Shown here: positions 34,606 to 45,955 of the stretch, piece by piece
Layout: the number at the start of each line of letters is the position of its first letter
Position numbering within the stretch: position 1 is the first letter of the stretch
Assembly (NCBI RefSeq): GCF_001039355.2
Contig: NW_019775506.1
Location: 114,079-178,078 of the forward strand
Origin: Lingula anatina
Taxonomy: Eukaryota; Brachiopoda; Lingulata; Lingulida; Lingulidae
Direction of reading: 5' to 3'
Length of the DNA: 64,000 bases
The notes under the pieces: model-generated
Told to the model about the DNA's origin: nothing
Databases searched by the model: none
Seen by the model: the letters and a program-made list of their open reading frames with translations, nothing else
Translations under genes and position numbers: made by a program

Positions 34606-37600
34606 AAAAAAAGAGAGAGAGACTAATCTAAGGGCAGCTGTCTTAAACGTCTTTTACACATGTCTATTTATTGTGTTAAAACACTCACCTTAAACCTACA
34701 GAAAGGGTTGTCTGGTGTGAAAGCCACAGGGGCCCCTTGCTGGCTGTAATAGCCCTTCCCAACCCCCCAGAATGCCTGCATTTGGTTCCACTTAGCAATG
34801 ATGGCATCTCTCTCATCACCAAAAATGATTGGCATGGATACAGCAGCAGCCATATTAGCAACAGAGTTGGACTGCTGTTGCTGTTGTTGTTGTTGCTGCT
34901 GCTGTGAAGCTAAATTGAATGAAAAAATTTGATGAGGTTTCAGAATTCTATATAAACAATGCAAAAGTTTGACAATTTTGCAAAGATGTATTGCACACTG
35001 ATATTCACATGGATTAACTAGAAGCAGAGCTTGACATAATTAACAATAAATTGCATCAAACAATTGAGCAATAAACTATGATCTTCATTTAAATTTGAAT
35101 TTTTAAATTTAAAAGTGCAAATCACTCTGATTATATGATAAAGAACCCAATGCCATTCACAAACCTAGTGTACTGCTTGCGCCACCCAGGGCAGATCCAG
35201 TGCCAAAACCTCCAAAGCCGCCTCCTGAAATCAAATGAAGTCTAAGTACATATGGCAAGTACACATGAAAGTTTCCTTCAGGACTCTATGGGTCTCTATG
35301 GGCATTCCCTTGGACGTTCTATGGTATAGATAAAGTACGAGGCGCTGAACTTTACGAGAAATAGAGCAGATAATTGGTGAGGCGAAGCCGAGACAATTAT
35401 CTGCTCTATTTCTCGTAAAGCTCAGCGCCGAGTGCTTTATCTGGCTTAAAGCACGATTAATTAACCCTGTGCACTGGTGCATGGAACGCATTCGTGGATG
35501 ACGTGACTTTACACGAAATAAAGCACGGCGCGACCTATTGTCTTTTGACGGGACAGTGCTTTAAAGGATATTGGACTAATTTCCTCCAGGGTAATATGCC
35601 ATTTTGTGATGGCACATGGTTACCACTTCTGTTCTTCTGTTCAGTGTATCTGGTGTAAGCATAATTTTAATTATGCTAAAACAGCTTTTCATCTGGATAA
35701 AGGTTACACAGGTTTTGGTTCCTCTTAAGTGTTGGAGATTTTTTGATGATGTCCTGCCTTATTTCATACTTAAAGGGATAATAACTCTTCGTTTCGGCCA
35801 AAAAATGAATTTTCCTGAAGTAAACAACAATTTTCCCATACTTACCAATGGTTCATGAATCCATTTTTACATTCAAAGTTAGTCCCTGTTTTTTTTCTAA
35901 AAAGTTTGGTTTTTTGTTAAAATCTTTTAAGAGATTTTAACAGAGTATAGCCATCAATGGAGGTCACGTGGTCTAAAGACAAGCTCAGATATCAGAATAA
36001 TAGCTATAACTGCCGTTTTTTTTTTTTTTTGGTAAAACAGAATATATTATATTTCTATGAGTTATTCACAATGTTTTTATTGTGAAATATAGATCTCATA
36101 TGAAGAGTTATTATCCCTTTAATATTACTTTCTTTTAATCTCCAAATATATTTTGACAGCTCAGTTTCTGACAAATATTTTTTGTCCCTTAATGATTTAG
36201 TGAAGTTGTTAAATCCTAACTTGAATTGCCCACCACAAAAGCCCATTTACTTCATACTGTAACTGCTGCTTGATACACAATGTTGTTAGACAAACACTCC
36301 CCTTGTAGGGGACACTTGTTTGGCAATCTAAAACTGCAGTTTTTATCTTGTGTATTTATTGTCACTTTTTGAGTATTTTCTTATTATGGCCCCGAATTAT
36401 TTGTTTTGATGTTCATGCAATTGTAACTAACCTTTACTGTAAGTTTGCTAACAAATATTTTATGTCGTTTCATCCTTTATCACAAGGACATCTTGCGGCA
36501 GTGTCACATGTATGTGACAGAATGAAACGGTAGTTTCTGCAAAACATCCAGCAGATCTGTATGAGTGTCCTGTATAAGAGTTCACATTTTTGCCTTTGAA
36601 AGTGTTGTGCTTCGAGAATTTATTTATTTATTCTTTTTTTTTTTTTTTAGGAAATTTCAACTGAAAGATTTATAATTTGAAACCAAGTACTGCATCTGTA
36701 CATGTTTTGTGCTGGCTTTTTAAGTAAGTTGTTTCTGTTATGCCCCTATTTCACTCAAACCAGGAATCCCACGAATCGCCAGGAATTGACAAATTTCAGG
36801 ATTTGTGGTTGAATCGTAATCAGTTCGTGAAGTTCTTAACAAATTTGTATATATTCGTAGTCAGTTCTTCCAAATCTTGATCAATCGGGAATTCTTGGCA
36901 AAAATTCTGAGCTGTTCAAAATTTTGGCCACGAACTCCCGATTCCAAAAAATCATATTCAATTCGTAGCAAATTCGTATTTCATTCTTAGGCATCGTAAC
37001 TGAATCGTAATCGATTTGTAGACATTCGTATGTATTCTTAACTCATTCGGGGATTCATGAATCCCTGCATTGACTACGAATCGGCTACGAATCAGTCATG
37101 AATCCCACGAATATTCGCCGAAGCATGTACGGAGAGGAAATAACACGAAATGTCAAGAATAATCCAGAAATCACTTTTATTCGTACCCAATTCATGCATG
37201 CATTCAGCGTATGCTTAACTGATTCTTTATTGATTTGTAACGTTCGTGCAGTATTCGTAATAAATTCTTGTAAATCGTAGAGAATTCTTGAAAAAATTGT
37301 AGAGAATTCTTGAAAAAATCGTGCGATTCCAGTAGTAGGAACTGATTCTTTATTGATTTGTAACGTTCGTGCAGTATTCGTAATAAATTCTTGTAAATCG
37401 TAGAGAATTCTTGACAAAATCGTGTGATTCCAGACGAATCCCGCAAACATTCGTAATACTATTGCACCTGTATCGTAACTTAATCGTAGAGCGTAGCGAA
37501 TTAAGCCAGAAAATTTGCAAAATCTCACGAATCCTGAAATTTGTCAATTCCTGGCGATTCGTGGGATTCCTGGTCTGTGTGAAACAGGGGCATTAACAAC

Positions 37601-40600
37601 ACATTTGCTTCTTAAAACCTACCGCAGTGGGGATGGAGGCAAAAAAGACCTATCGCTGCCTTAAAAACCAGAAAAGAAGCAATTAATATGTAATTTCCAG
37701 GCAGTTGTCATTTCAACTAGCTTGGGAGAAAGAATTTCCATGAATCACTTTTGTTTGCAAGGCCATGGCTAGCCAGTCGTTGTAAAAAGTTGCTCTTATC
37801 AGCCAGATACCATCACATGAAAGTCAGTGACTGATTCACAGTATGACAGTGGTGGCAGTGACAGTGACCATTTTAGAAATTTACCATTAGATGAAATAAA
37901 AAACTTTACCCTCCTACTAACATTTTAACATGAAGTACTGGATTTAAAAGGTTAATTATGAAAAATACCGGTAACTGCGACAATAGAGAGGTACTAGTGG
38001 GGCTTACTTGTAGGTATATAATATAAAATAAATGTGTTAGCAATGAGCTGTGATGATAAAAGTACTGTTTCTTCTTTTACTTCCTGTTATTTATAACTTT
38101 TTTAAAATAAGATTTAAAATATAGTATTTCCATTAATATCATTTAATTTATAACGTACATGTAATTCCCTTTTTTCAAATTTACTAGTGCTTCCTCAGTC
38201 ATTAAAAACAGGTTATCTGAATTAGATAAACATTTCAGTTTTTCTTGGATGAAATCCAAAATTCACCATTTTGCTTCACAACTCCCAAGTACAGGGGCAG
38301 ATCAATAAATAAGTCAGTTTTGAAAATCCCTGATGGATACCTTTAAGTAAAAACTGATGCGGAGATACATTTTAATATTTAGGTTATCTTTGCTTCACAG
38401 AAAACTGAAGCCATCTATATGTAATTTCACAGAAGTACCACATGGTATTCTGGTTTTTTTTTTTTGGTATAGCTTTACTTCATACAAGAGTGAAACCATT
38501 TAAGCATCTTACACACATCTTGTTTCTTAGTTGACAGTAGTTTGACAACAGAATAACATAATTCTACTGATCTTGATAAAGATATATATTTAATATCAAA
38601 TATATATGAGCAAAACCTCACCCACAACATATCATACAGATAGCTAAGAGGCTGATACTACCCAAAATAACACAGCTTATTAGGAAGAATAAACTTATTT
38701 GAGAGGAAAACTTCAACTTTGTATTTTCACAGATGTACACAAGGTACTTTGTAGGAGTCTCTGCAAACATCTAGCAGATTTATGTGAGTGTCCAGTATTT
38801 AAGTTAATAATTTTGCCTTTGAACTTCATCTACATGCTTTCCCTAAGACCCAATTCAGATTTTCATGTACATCTTACCTGCTGGGTCAGTCTAACTCTGG
38901 GGGAATTCCACTGTATAGTGCAATCAGTGGAATCAGCTTAATTGTCTGACACGCCTCTTCGAGCAGCTAGGGGGCAATTAACTATTGTGTGCTGAATGGG
39001 CTGACAACACCGATTTCACTTTATCAAGAACCCCTGCACAGTTCGACCAACCCAGTCAGTATGCTTTAATCTGAATGCTTGCTAAGACAGTCACCCTCAC
39101 TGTGAAAATAGCATCCAAAATGAAGTACTTTTAATCTATAGTGAACAGCCATCGATAATACATATTATGCAACGAAGTTTAAGGGTTGTCAAGGCATTCT
39201 ACAAATCGCACATAATTCTGAAGAAAAGATGGGCCAGTGTCATTCCAGCATGGCCTTCGTATATGCTTGGGTCATTATTTACTGGGCATAGAAAATGTGC
39301 TTCATCACATGGGGTCCATTTCATTGGGTTAAGAATATTGAAACTGTCAATGATTTCTACACTGTATTTTACCAGCTGCTCTCTGATGATTTCATTGACT
39401 GCTGCAACCATGTAATCATTCCCGTCCATCTGGCCCAAAACCCTCGGCAGAATATTTAGGTATATGAGGCGAATATTTGAAACATTATGGTTTTCCCTTA
39501 CATTGCGTAGGAAGTCCACAAAATGGGGCAAGGAATGATTAACAAGATTGTAGGCACTCTGGTGTGTAAGTACTAATTCGTGAATCCCAAACCCCATCAA
39601 AACTACATCATCTCTGGTGGCGGGCTTTTTGTCAAATCGTGAGAAAAGTGATCTGATTGCTTTTTCGCAGTGGGAAGCATGGGGAGTCCATCCAAATACA
39701 ATTTTGCTTAGACCCATAATTTTCTTTCGATTCTTTCTGGAGTTTGTGTGATTTAAACCAGTGGTTACATTGACTGTATCCAGTGACATATGCCTATATT
39801 TTGACAATAGCTGATTCAAGTAATTACTAAGATATCTGAGGTGTGAATCTCCAAAGACTCTAAAAGTAGTTTTCCTGTTGTAACATTTCCAAAGGTCTGC
39901 CTCACTGATGAACTCGAAAATACATTTGCTTTTTGTTCCCCATTTCCACTGTCCTCGAATTTTCCACCAGCGTCCATTGAGGTATTCCGCAATATTTGTT
40001 TCAAAACAGTCTCTTTTTGTCTTTTCTTTTTCCAATTGCCATTTCTCAAGGGGAACATAATTAAAAGAGTGTATAATTCTATGAATTCTGTTGGGATGAG
40101 CACGTTTTTCATTATCATGGTGTCTGAATGCTTCAAAGTCCGTGTAGTCTAAGTAAATTATACCCTGTATACCAGAATGAACATCACAATATGCAACGTA
40201 GGTTCCATTAAAGAAATCTCTCACCGGACACACCATGGATTCATTTCCTGTCACCTCAACTCGAAAATTACTTCCTCCGGACGACAACACAGTCTTTTTT
40301 GCTGATACCTGTTTTCTTTCTTCTATATAAATATACAGTATATGGTTGTGAGACAGCTGTCACATTAAAATTGTACTTGTATCTTGTATTGTTGTCAGTA
40401 TCACCTTTAGAATCAGTCTGAGGGCTGAAATACGACCAGGCATGTTCTAGCTGTGCCTTTTCAGCAATGCCATTTCTAACCTCGCCATGTTGTTCTGCAA
40501 GATCATTCTCTTCCTGCCCTTGGACCCCTTTATGTTTAAATTGCCTGTCATATTTTGTTGCTTGCTCAAAATATGGAGCTTTTTTCAATAAATGATGGAA

Positions 40601-42075
40601 GGTAATGCCTCTACTGTAAGAGTTCAGCATGATTAATAAAGTAATATATACTGCAGTGGATACAACTGCAAGTACCATAGCATAAACTGCTTGAGTTGAA
40701 AGCTGCTTTCTCATTTTTCAAAAGTATGACGTAAATGAAAATTCTGACTTGATTACCTTTTTCTTCCAAGTTTTCATGTATTCTTGTTTTTCTTCTGCAA
40801 TGACATTAATTACAGCATCAGATTACCTTCAAGTTATTAAAAGTCACGTTTCTGATGATTAAATCCTTTTTCAGACATATAGATTGGAAAAAAATAAAAA
40901 AGGTTCAAGCAGCCCACAACTGAATGTTAAGGAATATGCCATAAAACTGACTTTGTATGCCCTGAAATATTTAAGACTATTTGGCCTGAGGGAACGTATG
41001 GTTTGCAGATGGACATCCTGAAGCCTCAAGGCATTATATCCCCTTTATAGCAAGACAACACATTATCACCTTTTCCAATTTTTTGTACTAATTTGCAATT
41101 GCATATTGTGCTTTCTGTATTTGTAAAGAGCTTTGTGTAAAACTGGAAATTTGTGTAAAATAACAAGTTCAGTTCAAGAGAAGCAAACATGTTTTGGGAG
41201 GCAGGTATGCATTGAAGTCAGTCACTATCATTTTGAAAAGTTTGAATTTTTCATTTATTGCAATATGCCAGTTGATGTTAGAATGGAGCAATACATAATA
41301 ACCACATAACAGGATCATTATTTTTATGAAGTTGCTGAATTTTTGGCTACATTCAACCCACAAGTTGCAAACCACATTTTTGCTTTCATATTTACTGAGT
41401 GACTTTATTTCATTAGAATTTTCTCCCAAATGCCTTTTTTTGTAAAATATATTTCACTGAAAGTGATTTCACATTTATATAGCTTTGCAATCGAGATTTT
41501 ATTCTGCATGATACATCATCATTACTTTCTCTCTAGGTATTCCTTTTTTGTTCTGTGATGACATTTATTAACAAATACTGTTTCCATTTGATTACTTCAG
41601 GAGATCGACTTAAATAAAAAGTCACATTTCTGACTATTAACTAGTATTGAAGACGTAAAAAGTTCATTTTTGAAAGCAATAAACTCACACACCTCAAAAA
41701 ATTTAACTGTATGCAGGACCCTATTGTAAACAATTATTTGGCCTGAAGTGTTTCATCGTATTCCATGAAGCCATAAGGCATCATATCTTTTTATTACTAC
41801 TACTACTAGGTATCACACAATTATCTTTTCTAATTTTTGTACTTATTTGCAATTGAATATTGCGTTTTCGGCATTAATAAAGAATTTAAAATTTGTCTGT
41901 ATGCGAGTTGAAAATTTGTGTAAAAATAGCAAGTTCAGTACAAAAGAAGCAATCATATTTTAGACCGCAGGTACGCACTGAAGTCAGTCACTACATATTT
42001 TGAAAAGTTTGAATTTTTTATTTGATGCTGATTGCAATATGCCAGTTTATGTTAGAATGGAGCAATGACAATACC

Positions 42076-42140
<65 letters not shown>

Positions 42141-45100
42141 AACTGCATATGTCTATGTATTCAATTTCTTATCACCAGCTTTGTCCAGATGCATTTAACA
42201 CATCTGTTTTCTACCTTATCTACCAGGCCATGTTTTTTTCTAAAAGCAAAAGAAAAATTGTATATTATTTTTTAGAAACCACATAATAAGATCATTATTT
42301 TTATGAAAGTAGCTGAATTTTTGGTGACATTCAACCCACAAGTTGCAAACCATATTTTTGCTTTCATATTTATTGAGTGACTTTGTTTTAAATATCAGAA
42401 TTTTCTGCCAAATGCATTTTTTGTAAAATATTTTTTATTGCTTTCACATTTGTTTACATTTGCCAGCTTTGCAGTGTACTTTTTATTTTACAACGTGATG
42501 TATTATCATTACAACATGATGTATAATCATTTCCCTTTTCTTTAGGTATTCCTTTTTCTTTCTTCTTTGATGATATTTATTAAATATGTTTTTTTCATTT
42601 GGTTACTTAAGAAGTTCAACTTAAATAAGGTCACATTTCTGGCTATTAACTAGTATTGGAGAAGTAAAAAAAAATTTTTAAAGCTCATTCACCTCATAAA
42701 AATTGTCTGTATGCAGCATCCTATTGTAAATTACTTGGCCTAGAGGACTATGTTTCATGGATGTATTCCATGAAGCCGTAAGGCATCATATCTTTTTTAT
42801 ACCTAGACCTCACACAATTACCTTTTCCATTTTTTGTACTAATTTGCAACTGAATATTGTATTTTCAGCATTTGTAATGAACTTTAAATTTGTCTGTATG
42901 TGAATTGAGAATTTGTGTAAATTAGTAAGTTTGGTGCAAAAGAAGCAAGCATCGTTTATTCAACTTTTAAAAGCCAATGCATGGAATGTACTGGAACTCA
43001 CTTTATCATTTTGAACTCAAACTAATTATCCACACTGTCTGACAAATGTCAAAAGTGTGAGAACTTCTCAAAATAAATTCTTAACAGTACGATTTGTCAG
43101 TTACTCCCTCGCTCTGTATTGTTTTGGGTAAAATGTGTAAACTAGTCTAAAAAAAAATCTCATGACAACCACATTTGAGGTTTTGCTATGACATCAGTGT
43201 CATTATAAAACACTAGTACGGGTCAAAAAATATGTACTACCCAAAACACTGAAAACAGGCAGCTCAAATTGGTCATGAATGGTTGTGTGCACATACACAG
43301 ACAACTTAGAACACCTAACTACACCTGCTGAGTAAACAAAAATGGCTTTCTTCCGAAACATTAATTTTCAGATTAAGATAAGTGCTCATCATAAAACTTT
43401 TAGGGACATTTGTTGTAATTTGGCTGTAGAGGTGCAGCATGTCTCATAATGAGGGATAACATCATTTTCAGTGTGTGAATGGTATAATTTCTATTCACAA
43501 CACACATTGGAATTGCCTATCTTTTCCATGCAGTACAATTATTCTGCACAGTACAATTATAACTTTCTAACATTTTCCCCTTCAGACAGGTGGTTATACA
43601 TTGGACCTGTCCAACAAAACCAATAATTTTTTTTTGACATGAAAGTTTTTTAAATTTAAGTTTATATTAGCAAATTAATTTCTTTACGGGTTATCATGTA
43701 TTTGATTTTTTAAATATATGCAGTGNCACCCATCTAAAAAGCAAATGAATATTTCACTTATCGTTTACTCAACATGCAGTCCGATGGAAGCCATACTTGT
43801 TTACCCAGCACGTGTAGTTAGGTGTTCTCAGAGGTCCGCGCGTGGCCAGTCGTAAGCAGTTTGAGCGGCTGGTTTTCAGAGTCTTGAGCAGTACGTTTTT
43901 CTTTGACCTGTAGTTGTTTCAGTTTCAATACATATTTTTTGTGAAACGGGTCACATGTCAGCCCTCACACCATCGCTACGCACACTTCAAGCGACATCAT
44001 AATGTACGTATACCTTTATTACAAAACGCGCCAGTATGGCGCAAGTTAAAGTTTTACTTGCGAATAGTGCGTACTTAGAGCTTTACGATAAATTCAAATA
44101 TGAGGCGAGGTGTCTGTTAAAGAAACTGACTTTAGTCAGTCGGACATGTGGGCCGATGAGTTAAAAGGGTTTTCCAGCCCACAGAACTTTTGCCGGCATA
44201 TGGCCGTGGTCCGACGGCTTTCGCAATCACTGTATATGAATAGAGTAAATCAGTCATTTTGAAAAATTTCCCTCCTTTTATTCAAATTGTCACATTTTAT
44301 TACTAATTTCTTCCTTACATCAATATCACATTGGTATATGACAGCACTGCAAATTTATCAAATCCCAGCACTTAATTTTGAACTTTAAATAACATAGGTG
44401 ACGCTAGAGTCATTAAATAAAATATCTTACAAAATTTTAAGTTATATATTTGAAAATAAACAATATTTCAATTAGATCTTTTACTTTCCTACCTCGAATG
44501 GTTTATGCGGGGATAGCATAAAACACATTTAATTGACAGGCAGTATGTTGTCCTGACAATGAACTACATTTATCCAGTTCATCTGGTCTAAAACTGGCTG
44601 TTATGCCCGAGTACTAGTATGTTGTATAGTTTCTATTTTGGGAAGTCTTTATTACTAGATAGGGGCCAGTGTCAAGGTCAGTCAGATAACTGGTGACAGA
44701 GAATGCTCCAACTGGTTAAAATGTGTAAATTACATCTTCAAAATCATAGGTAGCCCAAGCGGGTCACTGGCAGAAAGGGTCTGGTTGCCAGACCTAGCAG
44801 TCCACTAGCCCTAGGCTAGCAGGCTGCCGCTAATGTCAGGCCCTGTGTAACGATTTTTTGTAAGGGTAGTTTGATCTTGTCCACACACAATGAGACAATG
44901 AGCATTAGGCCTTTTTACACCAAAAATTAATTTATGTGAAAATTTGAAGACTAAGGATAATTTATATATACCGATAATAAGTAATAAGAATGACCTCTGA
45001 ACTGACCTGTTGCTGCTGTTGATGTGGTGAGTGTAGGAAAACTGCTGGACGTGGTGCCTCCAAAACCACCAAAACCTTCAGAAAAAAAAGATTACTTTCA

Positions 45101-45955
45101 ACAATCCTTATTAATTTACAGGAATTAATTTGCAAAAAAAAATTTAGAATATCCCTAGGCAAAACAAATCTTACAAAGAAAATTTTTTTAAGATAACAGA
45201 AGACTAAAAGGATAACAAAGTAATCAGACATTCCATGGCAAGATTGTAAAAAACACAGTTCAAATGCACCTCCAAAACCAGTAGCAGCAGATGTGGTGGT
45301 GACTGCTGTAGTCCCAAACCCACCAAAACCTGTCCCAGCTGTGGTTGTCTTTTGTCCAAACCCAAAACCTGAAAAGAAAACATCATTATGATTAATGTAC
45401 TGTTATACATGTATATCATATATACATGTGAGATGCACTAGTACCCTCTTTTTTTTCTGATTCTGTCCTAAATTCCTTTTTAGTTAAATACAAATCCTTA
45501 GATACCATGTGTAGGATTCATGAATGTAGCAAAAACTGTAAGTGCAGAGTTAACTCATTTTTAGTGTCTCACAAACAAAGCAAATGTGAAAGCCTTTATA
45601 AATACAAGAAAGCCTAGGCCCAAGAATTAAGTTACTAATTACTAATTAAAATGTTGGCTTTTGCATTAGATGGCAGTTTTCTGTACCCAAAGCGAAATCA
45701 GCTGTCACCACCACATCACCGGTTATGGTTTGGACACATTTCAAGTTACGTGAATTTCCAAATCAAATTATTTTTGCTTTGGGCATTTGTAGCGAATTGG
45801 TTAATCAATGTTCAATTTACAGTGTAGTCTAAATTTCACCTACCTGTACTCTGGGTGCCAGCAGTTCCTGTCGTGCCAAACCCAAAAGTAGGAGCCGAAG
45901 TAGTGACAGTGCCAAGTGCGGGTTTCGCAGCCGTGGTACCAAAACTGAAAGCCAT
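31698..45955 (-). CDS. NUP54: nucleoporin p54
   Basis: Twelve exons (-): 45844-45955, 45270-45368, 45007-45075, 35165-35224, 34689-34909, 34336-34523, 33865-34061, 33392-33540, 32963-33070, 32506-32625, 32068-32178 and 31698-31817. They join in phase to 517 residues; the human protein has about 507. It is part of the Nup62-Nup58-Nup54 central channel of the nuclear pore. Seen: an FG-rich N-terminus (MAFSFGTT, TFGFGTTG, GFGFGQK, GFGGFGTT) over exons 1-4; a run of 11 Gln opening exon 5, then MPIIFGDERDAIIAKWNQMQ, the conserved alpha/beta region; IIYVVERQPTG, ELYAFMNQANIKTQLGQ, NPPAGIDPLLWQQAK; a C-terminal coiled coil (LIGQDITEQQRNLANMV, YRKLGYAIQADEEQLRVQL, LNELMSQIRMQNQ) that pairs with partners. 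The start is the only in-frame ATG of exon 1. The intron between exons 3 and 4 is ~9.8 kb and hosts another gene on the same strand. Confidence 0.97.
31932..31969. repeat. poly(A) run, 38 bp, in NUP54 last intron
   Basis: Uninterrupted A tract with no recognisable retroelement body on either side, so I treat it as a microsatellite. Confidence 0.85.
34567..34598. repeat. (TG)n microsatellite in NUP54 intron
   Basis: About 16 TG units followed by a GA-rich stretch, 44 bp from the exon at 34336-34523. The plus-strand frame here is an artefact. Confidence 0.95.
35328..35441. repeat. long near-perfect palindrome in NUP54 intron
   Basis: The left arm, from GATAAAGTACGAGGCGCTGA to GAGCAGATAATTG, is matched by the complement of the right arm, which ends GCGCCGAGTGCTTTATC. 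The arms are about 48 bp with a short loop. The CGCC-rich tail at 35490-35540 repeats the GAAATAAAGCAC motif. It looks like a foldback element. Confidence 0.85.
35770..36122. mobile_element. family T TTAA element, copy 3 (full length)
   Basis: It begins TTAAAGGGATAATAACTCTT and its complement ends with the same 20 bases, so the TIRs are perfect over about 22 bp, each with TTAA. The central hairpin is GTTAAAATCTTTTAAGAGAT. This is the best-preserved member and defines the ~350-bp family. Confidence 0.9.
36740..37593. mobile_element. 854-bp TIR element rich in GATTCGT repeats
   Basis: The left end (ATGCCCCTATTTCAC, then CAGGAATCCCACGAATCGCC and AGGAATTGACAAATTTCAGG) and the complement of the right end agree over about 65 bp. 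Inside are a ~125-bp direct duplication (AACTGATTCTTTATTGATTT at 37216 and 37340) and many GAATCGTA/ATTCGTA motifs. The open frames on both strands here (37085-37596) come from this low-complexity pattern. Confidence 0.9.
38843..39085 (-). mobile_element. diverged GATCGATC-family element
   Basis: It keeps the order CTAAGACCCA end, GTCAG, GGGGCAATTAACTAT, GGCTGAC, GAACCCC and CAGTTCGACC of copies b and d, but with many changes. Its own ends share ATTCAGATT as an inverted repeat. It lies about 110 bp from the end of the nested gene. Confidence 0.55.
39199..40714 (-). CDS. NXPE/PC-esterase-like type II membrane protein, frameshifted
   Basis: Intronless and nested inside the long NUP54 intron on the same strand. 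The frame from MRKQLSTQAVYAMVLAV at 40714 runs 148 codons and stops. The remaining ~360 codons lie in the +1 frame from about 40290. The switch falls at a run of six Ts (40295-40300; As in the gene), where one base too many would explain it, giving about 504 residues. Seen: one N-terminal membrane anchor (~10-31); a segment ending FNGTYVAYCDV, like the filamin-like part of NXPE proteins; then WWKIRGQWKWG and the SGNH-type motifs VFGDSHLRYL (nucleophile Ser) and PCDEAHFLC (Asp and His). Family members are Golgi-type acyl-modifying or neurexophilin-like proteins; one mammalian member is reported to acetylate sialic acid. The substrate here is unknown. It may be a retrogene, a pseudogene, or intact with a sequencing error. 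Confidence 0.82.
40745..42970. repeat. large tandem repeat, about three diverged copies
   Basis: Copies begin near 40757, 41538 and 42545 (TTTTTCTTC..TGATGACAT, then AAAAGTCACATTTCTGA). All carry GAAGCC.TAAGGCATCATATC, TTTTTGTACTAATTTGCAA, GAAGTCAGTCACTA and AATATGCCAGTT. The first two carry ATTCAACCCACAAGTTGCAA. The second has an extra ~210 bp with a (TA)n tract. The array abuts the 5' end of the nested NXPE-like gene, so copy 1 may include its promoter. Confidence 0.85.
42079..42138. repeat. (TA)n microsatellite
   Basis: About 30 TA units inside the second copy of the tandem repeat. The open frame across it is an artefact. Confidence 0.95.
43308..43828. mobile_element. ~520-bp element with ~42-bp TIRs
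   Basis: The left end AGAACACCTAACTACACCTG, then CTGAGTAAACAAAAATGGC, is matched by the complement of the right end, with ACGTGCTGGGTAAACAAGTA in place of the variable part. It lies in the NUP54 intron and has no coding capacity. Confidence 0.85.
43829..45006. other. NUP54 intron, no gene established
   Basis: It contains a 42-codon frame at 44036-44164 (+) starting MAQVKVLLANSAYLELYD in a locally GC-richer stretch, noted as a finding only. The rest shows no exon. Confidence 0.35.

Noticed and set aside
37085-37528. 147-codon minus-strand frame with repeated peptide
   Set aside because: Translation of the repeat-rich 854-bp TIR element; frames are open on both strands for the same reason and there is no start or splice context.
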